From the NCBI RefSeq assembly GCF_009761815.1, contig NZ_RWIN01000131.1, forward strand, positions 1 to 64,000: a DNA stretch of 64,000 nt, in the 5' to 3' direction. Below are positions 52,906 through 60,979 of the stretch, piece after piece; the first letter of the stretch is position 1; each line of letters begins with the position of its first letter. The notes below the pieces were generated by a model that had not been told where the DNA came from, searched no databases, and was given only the letters and a program-made list of their open reading frames with translations. The stretch is from Pseudomonas sp. PB120 (lineage in GTDB: Bacteria; Pseudomonadota; Gammaproteobacteria; Pseudomonadales; Pseudomonadaceae). A program made the position numbers and the translations under genes.

Positions 52906-52933
52906 GTTTGGGGCATCCCGCCAGCTTATCAAG
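52906..52933 (-). promoter_or_regulatory. Candidate sigma-32 promoter for cbpA
   Basis: On the minus strand CTTGATA, 13 bases, then CCCCAAAC closely matches the heat-shock consensus CTTGAAA-N13-15-CCCCATNT. Transcription would start near 52900, giving a leader of about 165 bases before cbpA. The rest of the 297-base divergent region to the YegD-like gene shows no other clear site. Confidence 0.5.
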
Positions 52934-53029
52934 GCGCTATTGGTTGAGATTTAGCGGATAGTCGGCCTTCGAATCTGTGCCGCTCTGACATACACTGCGC
53001 GGCCGTTTTTTAACCGGAACCTGAAAGAC

Positions 53030-54304
53030 ATGAAAAACGCATCTCCAGCCCGTGCCTGTGGTATCGACTTCGGCACGTCCAACTCCACCGTCGGCTGGCT
53101 GCGCCCCGGCATGGAAACGCTGATCGCGCTGGAGGACGACAAGATCACCCTGCCTTCGGTGGTGTTCTTCAACATGGAAGAACGCCGCCCGGTGTACGGC
53201 CGCCTGGCGCTGCACGAGTACCTGGAAGGCTACGAAGGCCGCCTGATGCGCTCGCTCAAGAGCCTGCTGGGTTCCAAGCTGATCAAGCACGACACCAGCG
53301 TCCTCGGCACCGCGATGCCGTTCAAGGACCTGCTCGGGCTGTTTATCGGTCAATTGAAGAAACGTGCCGAGACCGCCGCTGGTCGGGAATTCGAGGAAGT
53401 GGTGCTGGGTCGTCCGGTGTTCTTCGTCGATGACGATGAGATGGCCGACCAGGAAGCCGAAAACACCTTGGTCGACGTGGCTCGCGCCATCGGCTTCAAG
53501 GACGTGTCGTTCCAGTACGAGCCGATTGCAGCCGCCTTCGACTACGAGTCGACCATCGAAAAAGAAGAGCTGGTACTGATCGTCGACATCGGCGGGGGTA
53601 CGTCCGACTTCTCGCTGGTGCGCCTGTCCCCGGAACGTCGCACCCACGATAACCGTCACGACGACATCCTCGCCACCGGCGGCGTGCACATCGGCGGGAC
53701 CGATTTTGACAAGCAGTTGAGCCTGCAAGGCCTGATGCCGCTGTTTGGCTACGGCAGCCGGATGAAGAGCGGCGCCTACATGCCGACCAGCCACCACATG
53801 AACCTGGCGACCTGGCACACCATCAACTCGGTGTACTCGCAGAAATCGACCCTGGCCCTGGGCAGCATGCGCTACGACATCGAAGACACCGGCGGCATTG
53901 ACCGTCTGTTCAAGTTGATCGACCAGCGTGCCGGGCACTGGCTGGCCATGGAAGTGGAAGAAACCAAGATCCAGCTGACCCACGCCGACAACCGTCACGT
54001 GCCGCTGGATCGCATTGAACCGGGTTTGAGCGTTGAGCTGAGCCGTGCGCTGTTCGAATCGGCCATCGAAAACCTGCTGGAGCGCGTACGCAATAGCGTG
54101 ACCCAGATGCTGAACGACGCCGATGTGCGGGTCGATCAGGTGGACACGGTGTTCTTCACCGGTGGTTCGAGCGGGATTCCGGCCTTGCGCAACAGCGTTT
54201 CGGCGATGTTGCCGAATGCGCGGCATGTGGAAGGGAACATCTTCGGCAGCATCGGCAGTGGTTTGGCGATTGAAGCCGCCAAGCGTTACGGCCCGATGGA
54301 TTGA
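53030..54304 (+). CDS. yegD: Hsp70-like protein, YegD type
   Basis: Short Hsp70 with an ATPase domain only. ACGIDFGTSNSTVGWLRPG is the phosphate-1 loop, LVLIVDIGGGTSDFSLVRL the phosphate-2 loop and VDTVFFTGGSSGIPALRNS the adenosine motif. At 424 residues it lacks the substrate-binding lid of DnaK. The client and co-chaperone of YegD are unknown; here it is divergent from cbpA, which suggests but does not prove a functional link. Confidence 0.9.
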   Translation: MKNASPARACGIDFGTSNSTVGWLRPGMETLIALEDDKITLPSVVFFNMEERRPVYGRLALHEYLEGYEGRLMRSLKSLLGSKLIKHDTSVLGTAMPFKDLLGLFIGQLKKRAETAAGREFEEVVLGRPVFFVDDDEMADQEAENTLVDVARAIGFKDVSFQYEPIAAAFDYESTIEKEELVLIVDIGGGTSDFSLVRLSPERRTHDNRHDDILATGGVHIGGTDFDKQLSLQGLMPLFGYGSRMKSGAYMPTSHHMNLATWHTINSVYSQKSTLALGSMRYDIEDTGGIDRLFKLIDQRAGHWLAMEVEETKIQLTHADNRHVPLDRIEPGLSVELSRALFESAIENLLERVRNSVTQMLNDADVRVDQVDTVFFTGGSSGIPALRNSVSAMLPNARHVEGNIFGSIGSGLAIEAAKRYGPMD

Positions 54305-54312
54305 CCGAAATC

Positions 54313-54421
54313 CTGTGGCGAGGGAGCTTGTCGGAACGCCGCACCGTCCCGCTGGGTCGCGAAGCGGCCCCCAAAATGGGACTGCTACGCAGTCCAGCGG
54401 GAGCAAGCTCCCTCGCCACAG
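54313..54421. repeat. REP-like inverted repeat, family B, mosaic form
   Basis: The left arm starts CCTGTGGCGAGGGAGCTTG then switches to the TCGGAACGCCGCACCGTCCC core. The right arm (CAGCGGGAGCAAGCTCCCTC) has the ordinary core. The two arms therefore no longer pair through their middle. Confidence 0.75.
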
Positions 54422-54437
54422 TTAGATCGGCACTGGG

Positions 54438-55451
54438 TCAAACCATCCCCACCAGCTTCAACTCACTCTTCAGGTACGCGTAATAAATCGGCCCCGCCAC
54501 CACCCCCGGCAGGCCGAACGCGGCCTCGAACACCAGCATCGCCAGCAGCAACTCCCACGACTTGGCACTGATCTGCCCGCCCACGATGCGCGCGTTGAGG
54601 AAGTATTCGAGCTTGTGGATAAAAATCAGATAACCCAACGCCGCCACTGCAACCCAGATCGACAGCGACAAACCGACGATGGTGATCAAGGTGTTCGACA
54701 TCAGGTTGCCAATCACCGGCAACAAGCCGAGCAGGAACGTCAGCACGATCAGGGTTTTGGTCAGCGGCAGCTTGATGCCGAACATCGGCAGGATCACCGC
54801 GAGGAAGATTGCGGTGAAGAAGGTGTTCAGCAGCGAGATTTTGATCTGCGCGAACACAATGTTGCGAAACGCCTGGACCAGCAGGTGCAGACGCTCGAAC
54901 AGCGCAGCAGCCAACGGCTTGCGCTTGGTCACGTCCGGCACCCGCTGCAAGGCAATGATCGCCCCCAGCACCATACCGATCAGCAGCGTCACGAACATGT
55001 GCGCCGCGTCCTTGCCGACGAGCTGCAGGTCGCTGAGGTGTTTGCTCATCCACTCGCCAATGGCCACGCGAAATTCGGCAGCGCTGGCGGGCAGGTAGGC
55101 GTCGATGAACGGCGGCAATTGCCCACGGGCGCGGTCGACCACATGCATGAATTTGTCGAGCGATGCGCCGGGGTTTTCCGCTTCGTGCAGCAGGAAGCTG
55201 ATGGCGCCGGCGAAGATCAGCGTCAGCACACTGACCACTAATGTGCCCAGCAGCGCTACCGCCAACCAGCGCGCACGCCGCCCTTCGATCAGTCGTTGCA
55301 ATTGCGGGGTGAGCATGTTGACCAGCTCGAACACCAGCAACCCGGCCAGCAGGCTGGGCAGCAAACGCAGCGGGAGCACTAGCAGCAAACCACCAAAAAT
55401 GATGACCCAACTGATCAGCAGCAAAACTTGGCGTTGAGAAAACGTTGGCAT
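54438..55451 (-). CDS. AI-2E family transporter
   Basis: Polytopic membrane protein of the PerM/TqsA family, proposed exporters or ion-coupled transporters. It begins VLLLISWVIIFGGLLLVLPL and has the family pattern of eight helices around a central soluble part (RARGQLPPFIDAYLPASAAE), then TLIVLTFLLGLLPVIGNLMS and LLLAMLVFEAAFGLPGVVAG. Length 337 residues. Substrate unknown; the autoinducer name reflects one member (TqsA) only. Confidence 0.87.
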   Translation of the reverse strand: MPTFSQRQVLLLISWVIIFGGLLLVLPLRLLPSLLAGLLVFELVNMLTPQLQRLIEGRRARWLAVALLGTLVVSVLTLIFAGAISFLLHEAENPGASLDKFMHVVDRARGQLPPFIDAYLPASAAEFRVAIGEWMSKHLSDLQLVGKDAAHMFVTLLIGMVLGAIIALQRVPDVTKRKPLAAALFERLHLLVQAFRNIVFAQIKISLLNTFFTAIFLAVILPMFGIKLPLTKTLIVLTFLLGLLPVIGNLMSNTLITIVGLSLSIWVAVAALGYLIFIHKLEYFLNARIVGGQISAKSWELLLAMLVFEAAFGLPGVVAGPIYYAYLKSELKLVGMV

Positions 55452-55577
55452 ACAGCCTCAAAACGAACGGCGTAAAGGATTGGCAGTCTGCCAGCGTTCC
55501 GATGTCAGCACTAGGGATTGTGTGGGGCGACCTTGGTCGGGGGTTCAGGCGACTATTTACAGCGCCCCTGCCGCCCT

Positions 55578-55657
55578 CATCGCGAGCAGGCTCACTCCCA
55601 CACTTGACCGCGCAGCCGAACAAAATGTGGGAGCGAGACCGGCTTGCCGGCGATGGG
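55578..55657. repeat. REP-like inverted repeat, family A, decayed
   Basis: ATCGCGAGCAGGCTCACTCC faces TGTGGGAGCGAGACCGGCTT; the second arm has the core ACCGGCTTGCCGGCGATGGG, a different variant from its partner. It sits between the transporter gene and the psiF-like gene in a 240-base gap with nothing else visible. Confidence 0.65.
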
Positions 55658-55691
55658 GCCCTCACAGCCCCCACATCTCTCGGCCCATTAT

Positions 55692-55997
55692 TTATTTTTT
55701 CTTCAGGCAATCACTCATGAACGCCTTGCGCTCATCGCCCTTAAGGGCCTTGGTCGCCGCATCGGCGTTGCAGGTTTTCATCTTCTCCTGCTGAGGGGTC
55801 ATGGTCTTGGCGTCGTTGGCCGCCGGCGCGGCTTTGAGGCAGGTGCTCATGAAGGCTTTGCGCTCATCGCCCTTGAGGGTTTTCGCGGTAGCGTCGGCAT
55901 TGCACGTGGTCATCTTGTTCTGTTGCGCAGTGGCGGCGAAGCCTTGGGAGCAGAGCAGCAAACCGATCATCAACAAAGGGACACGCAACATCTTCAT
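55692..55997 (-). CDS. PsiF repeat-containing protein
   Basis: Small periplasmic protein of unknown role; in E. coli psiF is induced by phosphate starvation. A signal peptide (MLRVPLLMIGLLLCSQGFA) is followed by two PsiF repeats, KMTTCNADATAKTLKGDERK and KMKTCNADAATKALKGDERK, each with two conserved Cys (ending FMSTCLK and FMSDCLK). Length 101 residues. GGAGAAAACTCC lies before the start. I see no clear Pho box. Confidence 0.9.
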   Translation of the reverse strand: MKMLRVPLLMIGLLLCSQGFAATAQQNKMTTCNADATAKTLKGDERKAFMSTCLKAAPAANDAKTMTPQQEKMKTCNADAATKALKGDERKAFMSDCLKKK

Positions 55998-56061
55998 GGA
56001 GTTTTCTCCTTGTTACCGCACCGAGGGGCACGGCCTCGTTTTGCAGTGTAGACAAAGCCTG

Positions 56062-56856
56062 TTACACCTTCCTGCTCTCGAGGTGGCTGCGTCGATACTG
56101 CTCCGGCGTACACCCGGCCTGACGCTGGAACATCGCAATAAAAGCCGAGCCTGTGCTGTAACCCATGTCGAAGGCGATTTCCTGAATGCTGAGGTGACTG
56201 TCCAGCGCCTCAATCGCCACCAGAAACCGTAACCGCTGACGCCACTCGCCGAAACTCATGCCCAGTTCGCGCACGAACTGCCGCGCGAGGGTCCGTTCGC
56301 TGACATGGACCTGCTCGGCCCACTCCGCCAACGGCCGATTGTCACCCGGATCGGCCTGCAAGGCTTCGAGTATGCCGAGCAAGCCGGGACTGCTGGCGTA
56401 AGGCAGGTAACACTCATGCACCGGCGCCTGTTGCAACTGATCCACCAATACCTGGGCCAGGCGCCTGTCGGCCTCCTGCTCGGGAATTTGTACATCACGG
56501 GCTGCGAAATCCTTGAGGATCGCCTTGAGAATGTCGCTGATCGCCAGGGTGCAGGCCTGCGCCGGCAGATCGCGACACAACACAGGTGCGAGGCAGACGG
56601 CACGATAGTTGATCGGTTGATTGCTGTAGAAACTGTGCTCGACCTGCGGCGGCACCCAAACGGCGTACTGGGGTGGCGACATGAAACGACTGCTGCCGAT
56701 TTCCATGTGCAAGACGCCATTGGCCGAGTACTCGAGCGTGCCCCATGGATGACGGTGCGCTGAAGCGTATTCGTGAGTGTCGAAGTCGGCATAACGGAAG
56801 TACACCGGCGACGGCAGTTCGCTGAAATCGAGCAGGTCGATGTGTTTGCTGTTCAT
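56062..56856 (-). CDS. AraC-family transcriptional regulator
   Basis: DNA-binding regulator. The N-terminal cupin-like part (YFRYADFDTHEYASAHRHPW; FMSPPQYAVWVPPQVEHSF) resembles metabolite-sensing AraC regulators with a metal-binding His pair. The C-terminal double helix-turn-helix is VHVSERTLARQFVRELGMSF and SIQEIAFDMGYSTGSAFIAM followed by FQRQAGCTPEQYRR. The start MNSKHID gives 264 residues; an in-frame ATG four codons earlier is possible. It is divergent from an EamA transporter gene, its probable target. Confidence 0.9.
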   Translation of the reverse strand: MNSKHIDLLDFSELPSPVYFRYADFDTHEYASAHRHPWGTLEYSANGVLHMEIGSSRFMSPPQYAVWVPPQVEHSFYSNQPINYRAVCLAPVLCRDLPAQACTLAISDILKAILKDFAARDVQIPEQEADRRLAQVLVDQLQQAPVHECYLPYASSPGLLGILEALQADPGDNRPLAEWAEQVHVSERTLARQFVRELGMSFGEWRQRLRFLVAIEALDSHLSIQEIAFDMGYSTGSAFIAMFQRQAGCTPEQYRRSHLESRKV

Positions 56857-56953
56857 GCTGTCCGTCAAAAGGGCCGAGTTGTCTGGATCGAAGTATAGGC
56901 TTTCATCCAGACACCGGATAATGCCCGCTCATTCATGTTCTGGTTTGTTCCTG

Positions 56954-57829
56954 ATGCAATATGCGTATCCCCTGCTGGCCATTTTTATCTGGGCCGGCAA
57001 CACCGTGATCACCAAAATGTCGGCCGGGGCGATCTTCCCTGCCGAGATCGGCTTTTACCGCTGGCTGCTGGCCGGATTGTTGTTCACGCCCTTCATGCTC
57101 AAACCGGTGATCGCCCATTGGCCGCTGATCCGCCCGAACCTGGGCAAGGTGTTCGTCCTGGGCGTGCTCGGGATGGCGGTCTATCAAAGCCTGGCGTATT
57201 TCGCCGCCTCGCTGACCACGGCCACCAACATGGGGATCATCCTGTCGCTGATGCCATTGATGTCGCTGGCCATGGCGATCGTCAGTCTCGGCCAGCGCCT
57301 GACCGCCGGTGCACTGGCAGGTGCGGTGCTGTCGTTTGCTGGCGTGTTGGTGGTGGTTTCTTCTGGAAGCCTGGCCGTGCTGCTGGAGCACGGGATCAAC
57401 CTGGGCGACGCGATGATGCTGGTCGCCACGCTGGCCTATGCGATTTACAGCACGCTGCTGAAAAAATGGCAGCTGCGCCTGCCGCCGCTGGTGTTGCTGT
57501 ATTTGCAGGTGCTGGTGGCGGTGGTGGTGCTGTTTCCGCTGTTTGTCGTATCGCCAAAAATCGGCCCGACGCTGCAGAACATTCCGCTGGTGCTGTATGC
57601 CTGCCTGTTGGCTTCGATGATTGCACCACTGGCGTGGATGCAGGCGGTGGTGCGCCTGGGGCCTAGCCGGACGGTGCTGTTTTTCAATCTGTTGCCGTTG
57701 ATTACGGCGCTGATCGCGGCGGTGGTGCTGCATGAGCAGCTGGCGATGTATCACCTGGGGGGCGGGGTGTTGACGCTGGGTGGAGTGATTCTTTCGGAGC
57801 GGTGGACCACGGTTTTAGGACGTTCGTAA
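56954..57829 (+). CDS. EamA/DMT-family transporter
   Basis: Ten-helix metabolite exporter made of two EamA repeats. It begins YAYPLLAIFIWAGNTVITKM, followed by FYRWLLAGLLFTPFML and MGIILSLMPLMSLAMAIVSL; the second repeat begins LGDAMMLVATLAYAIYSTLL. The ATG at 56954 gives 291 residues; earlier in-frame starts add a non-hydrophobic leader lying in the shared promoter region. Substrate unknown; amino acids or related metabolites are typical. Confidence 0.88.
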   Translation: MQYAYPLLAIFIWAGNTVITKMSAGAIFPAEIGFYRWLLAGLLFTPFMLKPVIAHWPLIRPNLGKVFVLGVLGMAVYQSLAYFAASLTTATNMGIILSLMPLMSLAMAIVSLGQRLTAGALAGAVLSFAGVLVVVSSGSLAVLLEHGINLGDAMMLVATLAYAIYSTLLKKWQLRLPPLVLLYLQVLVAVVVLFPLFVVSPKIGPTLQNIPLVLYACLLASMIAPLAWMQAVVRLGPSRTVLFFNLLPLITALIAAVVLHEQLAMYHLGGGVLTLGGVILSERWTTVLGRS

Positions 57830-57832
57830 TGC

Positions 57833-57941
57833 TCTGTGGCGAGGGAGCTTGCTCCCGTTGGGCTGCGAAGCGGCCCTTTTTGCGACCGCTTCGCGCTCGA
57901 ACGGGACGGTGCGGCGTTCCGACAAGCTCCCTCGCCACAGG
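57833..57941. repeat. REP-like inverted repeat, family B, mosaic form
   Basis: Left arm TCTGTGGCGAGGGAGCTTGC has the ordinary core. The right arm, read on the minus strand, has the GTCGGAACGCCGCACCGTCC core. It is the mirror arrangement of the element at 54313 and lies between convergent genes. Confidence 0.75.
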
Positions 57942-57944
57942 AGG

Positions 57945-58835
57945 CTAAACCCCGGCAGCCTTCAACCGCGCCGCATGCTCGACAAACAGCCTGATCGGCT
58001 CCGCCCCCTTCCCCACCAACCCCAGCGACTGATTGACGATGTCGAAGTGATCCAGCGGAAAATCATCGCCAATCACCGTCCCCAAGTGCGAGCTGTATCG
58101 CCCGACCATCCCGTCGCAATGCCCGACCTCGCGAACGAAGGTGGTGGCAAACAACCGGCAACTGCGGTTCGTCCCGTCAAACAGGTTGCGCCCGCGATCC
58201 GTCCTGCCCGGCTGCAATGTCCCGGACCACGAGTAATAGCGCACGCCGTTCTCCACTTCCGGCCCGTGCCCACCCCAGGTGTGCGGCAAGCCCTGTGGAT
58301 AACGCTGGTTGAACAACGCCACCCCCGCCGTCGTCAGGGATTCATGGGACGCGTGAATGTCCACCGGCAGCTTCGGCCCGCGATAGCCGGTTTCCAACAG
58401 GCTCATCAACGCGCCAATCACCCGCAGTAAAAAGGCCAGCAGCCGGCCTTTCGCACTGTCCGCGGGATAATGCGTGTGCAGGTAGTCCGCCAGTTCCGAG
58501 CCATGATTGGGCCCCGCCACCGAGGTGACCGAAGCCACCCGGTCCGGGCGTTTGGCGGCGGCATAACGGGCGGTTAGCGAGCCCTGGCTGTGGCCGATCA
58601 GGTTGACCTTCTCGGCACCGGTTTCCCGCAGAATCTCGTCAATGCGCGCCAGCAGTTGCTCGCCGCGCACCTCGTTTGAGTTGAGTGGCGAAACCTGCAC
58701 CGCAATCACCGTCGCACCACCCTGGCGCAACGCCGCGACGATCCCGTACCAGTACGGATAAAGCACCAGACGGATAAACCCGAGCATTCCCGGGACCAGC
58801 ACCAGCGGGTAACGCGTGGCGGAACCTTGCGACAT
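57945..58835 (-). CDS. Triacylglycerol lipase-like alpha/beta hydrolase
   Basis: Related to Pseudomonas family I lipases. YPLVLVPGMLGFIRLV gives the oxyanion region, VNLIGHSQGSLTARYAAAKR the nucleophile elbow with its catalytic Ser, and ASVTSVAGPNHGSELADYL the usual following segment. DDFPLDHFDIVNQ near the end supplies the likely catalytic His. The ATG at 58835 has AAGGA nine bases upstream and gives 296 residues. There is no signal peptide from this start, and no lipase foldase gene lies beside it, unlike secreted LipA. A longer frame could add a 29-residue leader but has no better start signal. Confidence 0.82.
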   Translation of the reverse strand: MSQGSATRYPLVLVPGMLGFIRLVLYPYWYGIVAALRQGGATVIAVQVSPLNSNEVRGEQLLARIDEILRETGAEKVNLIGHSQGSLTARYAAAKRPDRVASVTSVAGPNHGSELADYLHTHYPADSAKGRLLAFLLRVIGALMSLLETGYRGPKLPVDIHASHESLTTAGVALFNQRYPQGLPHTWGGHGPEVENGVRYYSWSGTLQPGRTDRGRNLFDGTNRSCRLFATTFVREVGHCDGMVGRYSSHLGTVIGDDFPLDHFDIVNQSLGLVGKGAEPIRLFVEHAARLKAAGV

Positions 58836-58943
58836 GAGCGAACGTCCTTGTGATCGGTGAGTTGACGCAAGGCTGAATGCAAAACAGCAGCCAAGCATTA
58901 CCCGTGAAGATGACAACGCCACGACCAGTCTATGACATCCGCC

Positions 58944-59249
58944 CTATTTCAGGCCGACCACCCCCGCCACAATCAGCCCGACCGACACCAGTTTGATCGC
59001 CGTCAGGCTTTCACCGAGCAGCGCGAACCCAAGAAACACGGTGCCCAGCGAACCGATCGCGGTCCAGATCGGGTAGGCGATGCTCACCGGTAACTCGCGC
59101 ATGGCCAGGGTCAGAAAGTAAATCCCGCCCACGGCCGCCACGACGGTGATCAGCGATGGCCAGGGTCGGGTAAAACCTTCGGCGTACTTCATGCCCATGG
59201 CGAACGTGACTTCGAACCCGGCGGCGATCAGCAAAAACAGCCAGGCCAT
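58944..59249 (-). CDS. sugE: SMR-family transporter, SugE/Gdx type
   Basis: Four-helix small multidrug resistance protein of 101 residues. AWLFLLIAAGFEVTFAMGMK contains the essential Glu of helix 1 (FEVTFA), and LPVSIAYPIWTAIGSLGTVF and LLGESLTAIKLVSVGLIVAG are SugE-type. Gdx members export guanidinium; others export quaternary ammonium compounds. Its ATG directly follows the azoR stop (TAGATG), so the two form an operon. Confidence 0.87.
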   Translation of the reverse strand: MAWLFLLIAAGFEVTFAMGMKYAEGFTRPWPSLITVVAAVGGIYFLTLAMRELPVSIAYPIWTAIGSLGTVFLGFALLGESLTAIKLVSVGLIVAGVVGLK

Positions 59250-59888
59250 CTAGAACTCCCTGGCCAGCGCCAGCAAACGCTGCTCGGCCTCGGCGGCGGA
59301 GACTTCAAAGGTGCGGTCAGTGGATTCTTCGCCTTCGGCCGCCACCACGGTGACGTCGGTAATGCCGATGAAACCCAGCGCCGTGCGCAGCAACGGATCC
59401 GCATGATTCAAGGCTTCCAGCGCACCGCCCGGCCCGAAGCCGAAACCGCCACGACTGGTGACAATCAACGCCTTCTTGCCCCGCACCAATGGCTCGTACT
59501 GGGCCACGCCGTTATCCAGCGTGTGATTGAAGGTCAGCCCGACCCGCACGATCTGATCGATCCAGGCCTTCAGGCCGCTGGGCACGCTGAAGTTGTGCAT
59601 CGGCGTGGAAATCACCAAAAGATCGTGCCCAAGCAACTCGCCGACCAGCTCATCGCTGAAGGCCAGGTCGGCCTGCATCGACAGCGGCCGCGCATCGGGC
59701 TCGGGGTAAAACGCGGCGGCCACAAACGCTTCGTTGACCGGTGGAATCAAGGCTCGACCGACTTCGCGACGAGTCAGGCGTGCCTGTGGATGGCGGGCCT
59801 GCCAGGCTGAAAGAAAGACTTCGGCCAGGCGCCGCGAGTGCGAACGTTCACCCCGAGGGCTGGCGTGAACCGCAAGAATTTTGCTCAT
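59250..59888 (-). CDS. azoR: FMN-dependent NADH-azoreductase / quinone reductase
   Basis: Flavodoxin-like reductase that reduces quinones and azo compounds with NADH. The N-terminal ILAVHASPRGERSHSRRLAE is the FMN phosphate loop; LLVISTPMHNFSVPSGLKAW and LIVTSRGGFGFGPGG are AzoR/NqoR hallmarks. CAGGAGATTCAG precedes the ATG at 59888, giving 212 residues; a longer frame upstream crosses the LysR operator region. It is divergent from a LysR regulator, its probable controller. Confidence 0.92.
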   Translation of the reverse strand: MSKILAVHASPRGERSHSRRLAEVFLSAWQARHPQARLTRREVGRALIPPVNEAFVAAAFYPEPDARPLSMQADLAFSDELVGELLGHDLLVISTPMHNFSVPSGLKAWIDQIVRVGLTFNHTLDNGVAQYEPLVRGKKALIVTSRGGFGFGPGGALEALNHADPLLRTALGFIGITDVTVVAAEGEESTDRTFEVSAAEAEQRLLALAREF

Positions 59889-59972
59889 CTGAATCTCCTG
59901 AAGAACTAGACTTAAACGGCTTGCAGATTGATGTGCGCAGCCACCTACCTTCAACTGAGCAAAAATCAGTCT

Positions 59973-59991
59973 GGATGAATCCATTTCATCC
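59973..59991. promoter_or_regulatory. LysR-type operator dyad between azoR and its regulator
   Basis: GGATGAA and TTCATCC flank five bases as a perfect 7-base inverted repeat. The inner T (59976) and A (59988) satisfy the LysR T-N11-A rule. It lies 14 bases before the regulator start and 85 bases before azoR, a normal place for autoregulation plus target activation. Confidence 0.6.
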
Positions 59992-60004
59992 ATGGAGTGT
60001 TCAA

Positions 60005-60907
60005 ATGTTTGCCTCGTTACCCCTGACGGCCTTACGCGCGTTTGAATCCGCCTCGCGCCTGTTGAGCTTCAAGGCTGCCGCAGAAGAACTGTCAGTGACG
60101 CCAACGGCGGTGTCCCATCAGATTCGCTCGCTGGAAAACTGGCTGGGCGTGCCGTTGTTCGAGCGACTGCCACGCCAGGTACGCCTCACCGAGTGTGGCC
60201 AGCGGTTGTTCCACAGCCTGCATGGCGCCTTGCTGGACGTGGCACAAAGCATCGACACCCTGCGCCCGCAACGCAGTGGCTCAAGCCTGACGATTTCCAC
60301 CACTGCCGCATTCGCCGCCCTCTGGCTGGTGCCTCGGCTGGGACGTTTCTATGCCCGACACCCAAACATCAGCCTGCGGCTGGACACCCATTGCGAAGTG
60401 ATCGATCTGCACCAGGACGCCAGCGTCGACTTGGTGGTGCGCTACAGCCTCGATGACTACCCTAACCTTTATGGGTTGTGCCTGTTTGATGAATCGTTCG
60501 GCGTTTATGGTTCGCCCGGACAAGTGGCGCAGGCGGCTGAGCACACGCCGACGCTGATCAGCGTGCGTTGGCACAATTCCAAGTTGTACGCCCATGGCTG
60601 GGAGGCTTGGTGCGCGCTGGCCCGTGAAAATTGGCTGGCGGCGCAACCGTCGGTCCGCGAATACGACGAAGAGCATTACGCCCTGCAAGCGGCCATCGCC
60701 GGACAAGGTCTGGTGCTGGCGAGCAATATTCTGGTGTCGGAGAGTGTGGCCAGCGGTTTGCTCGTGGCTTACCGAGGGGATGTCCAGGTCGACGGGGCCG
60801 GATACAGCGCCCTTTGCGTCCCGGGACGCGAGCGACATCCGCCGGTCCGGGCGTTCTTTTCCTGGTTGCGGGAGGAAGCGTTGCTGTCCGGGCATGCGTT
60901 GGGGTGA
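60005..60907 (+). CDS. LysR-family transcriptional regulator, GcvA type
   Basis: DNA-binding regulator divergent from azoR-sugE. The N-terminal winged helix-turn-helix is LTALRAFESASRLLSFKAAA followed by EELSVTPTAVSHQIRSLE; the C-terminal effector domain begins near SLTISTTAAFAALWLVPRLG. This order and the TPTAVSHQI helix are typical of the GcvA/AmpR subgroup. The ATG at 60005 gives 300 residues; the frame extends upstream but would overlap azoR. Confidence 0.92.
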   Translation: MFASLPLTALRAFESASRLLSFKAAAEELSVTPTAVSHQIRSLENWLGVPLFERLPRQVRLTECGQRLFHSLHGALLDVAQSIDTLRPQRSGSSLTISTTAAFAALWLVPRLGRFYARHPNISLRLDTHCEVIDLHQDASVDLVVRYSLDDYPNLYGLCLFDESFGVYGSPGQVAQAAEHTPTLISVRWHNSKLYAHGWEAWCALARENWLAAQPSVREYDEEHYALQAAIAGQGLVLASNILVSESVASGLLVAYRGDVQVDGAGYSALCVPGRERHPPVRAFFSWLREEALLSGHALG

Positions 60908-60910
60908 TCG

Positions 60911-60960
60911 CCTTTCGCGAGCAGGCAGGGATTCGACACTAAACCTGCTCGCGATGGCGT
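60911..60960. repeat. REP-like inverted repeat, family A, truncated
   Basis: CTTTCGCGAGCAGG faces CCTGCTCGCGATGG with only about 20 bases between. The GCTCGCTCCCACA outer parts of the arms are gone, so this looks like an internally deleted copy. Confidence 0.6.
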
Positions 60961-60979
60961 CATGACAGACACCGCAAAT

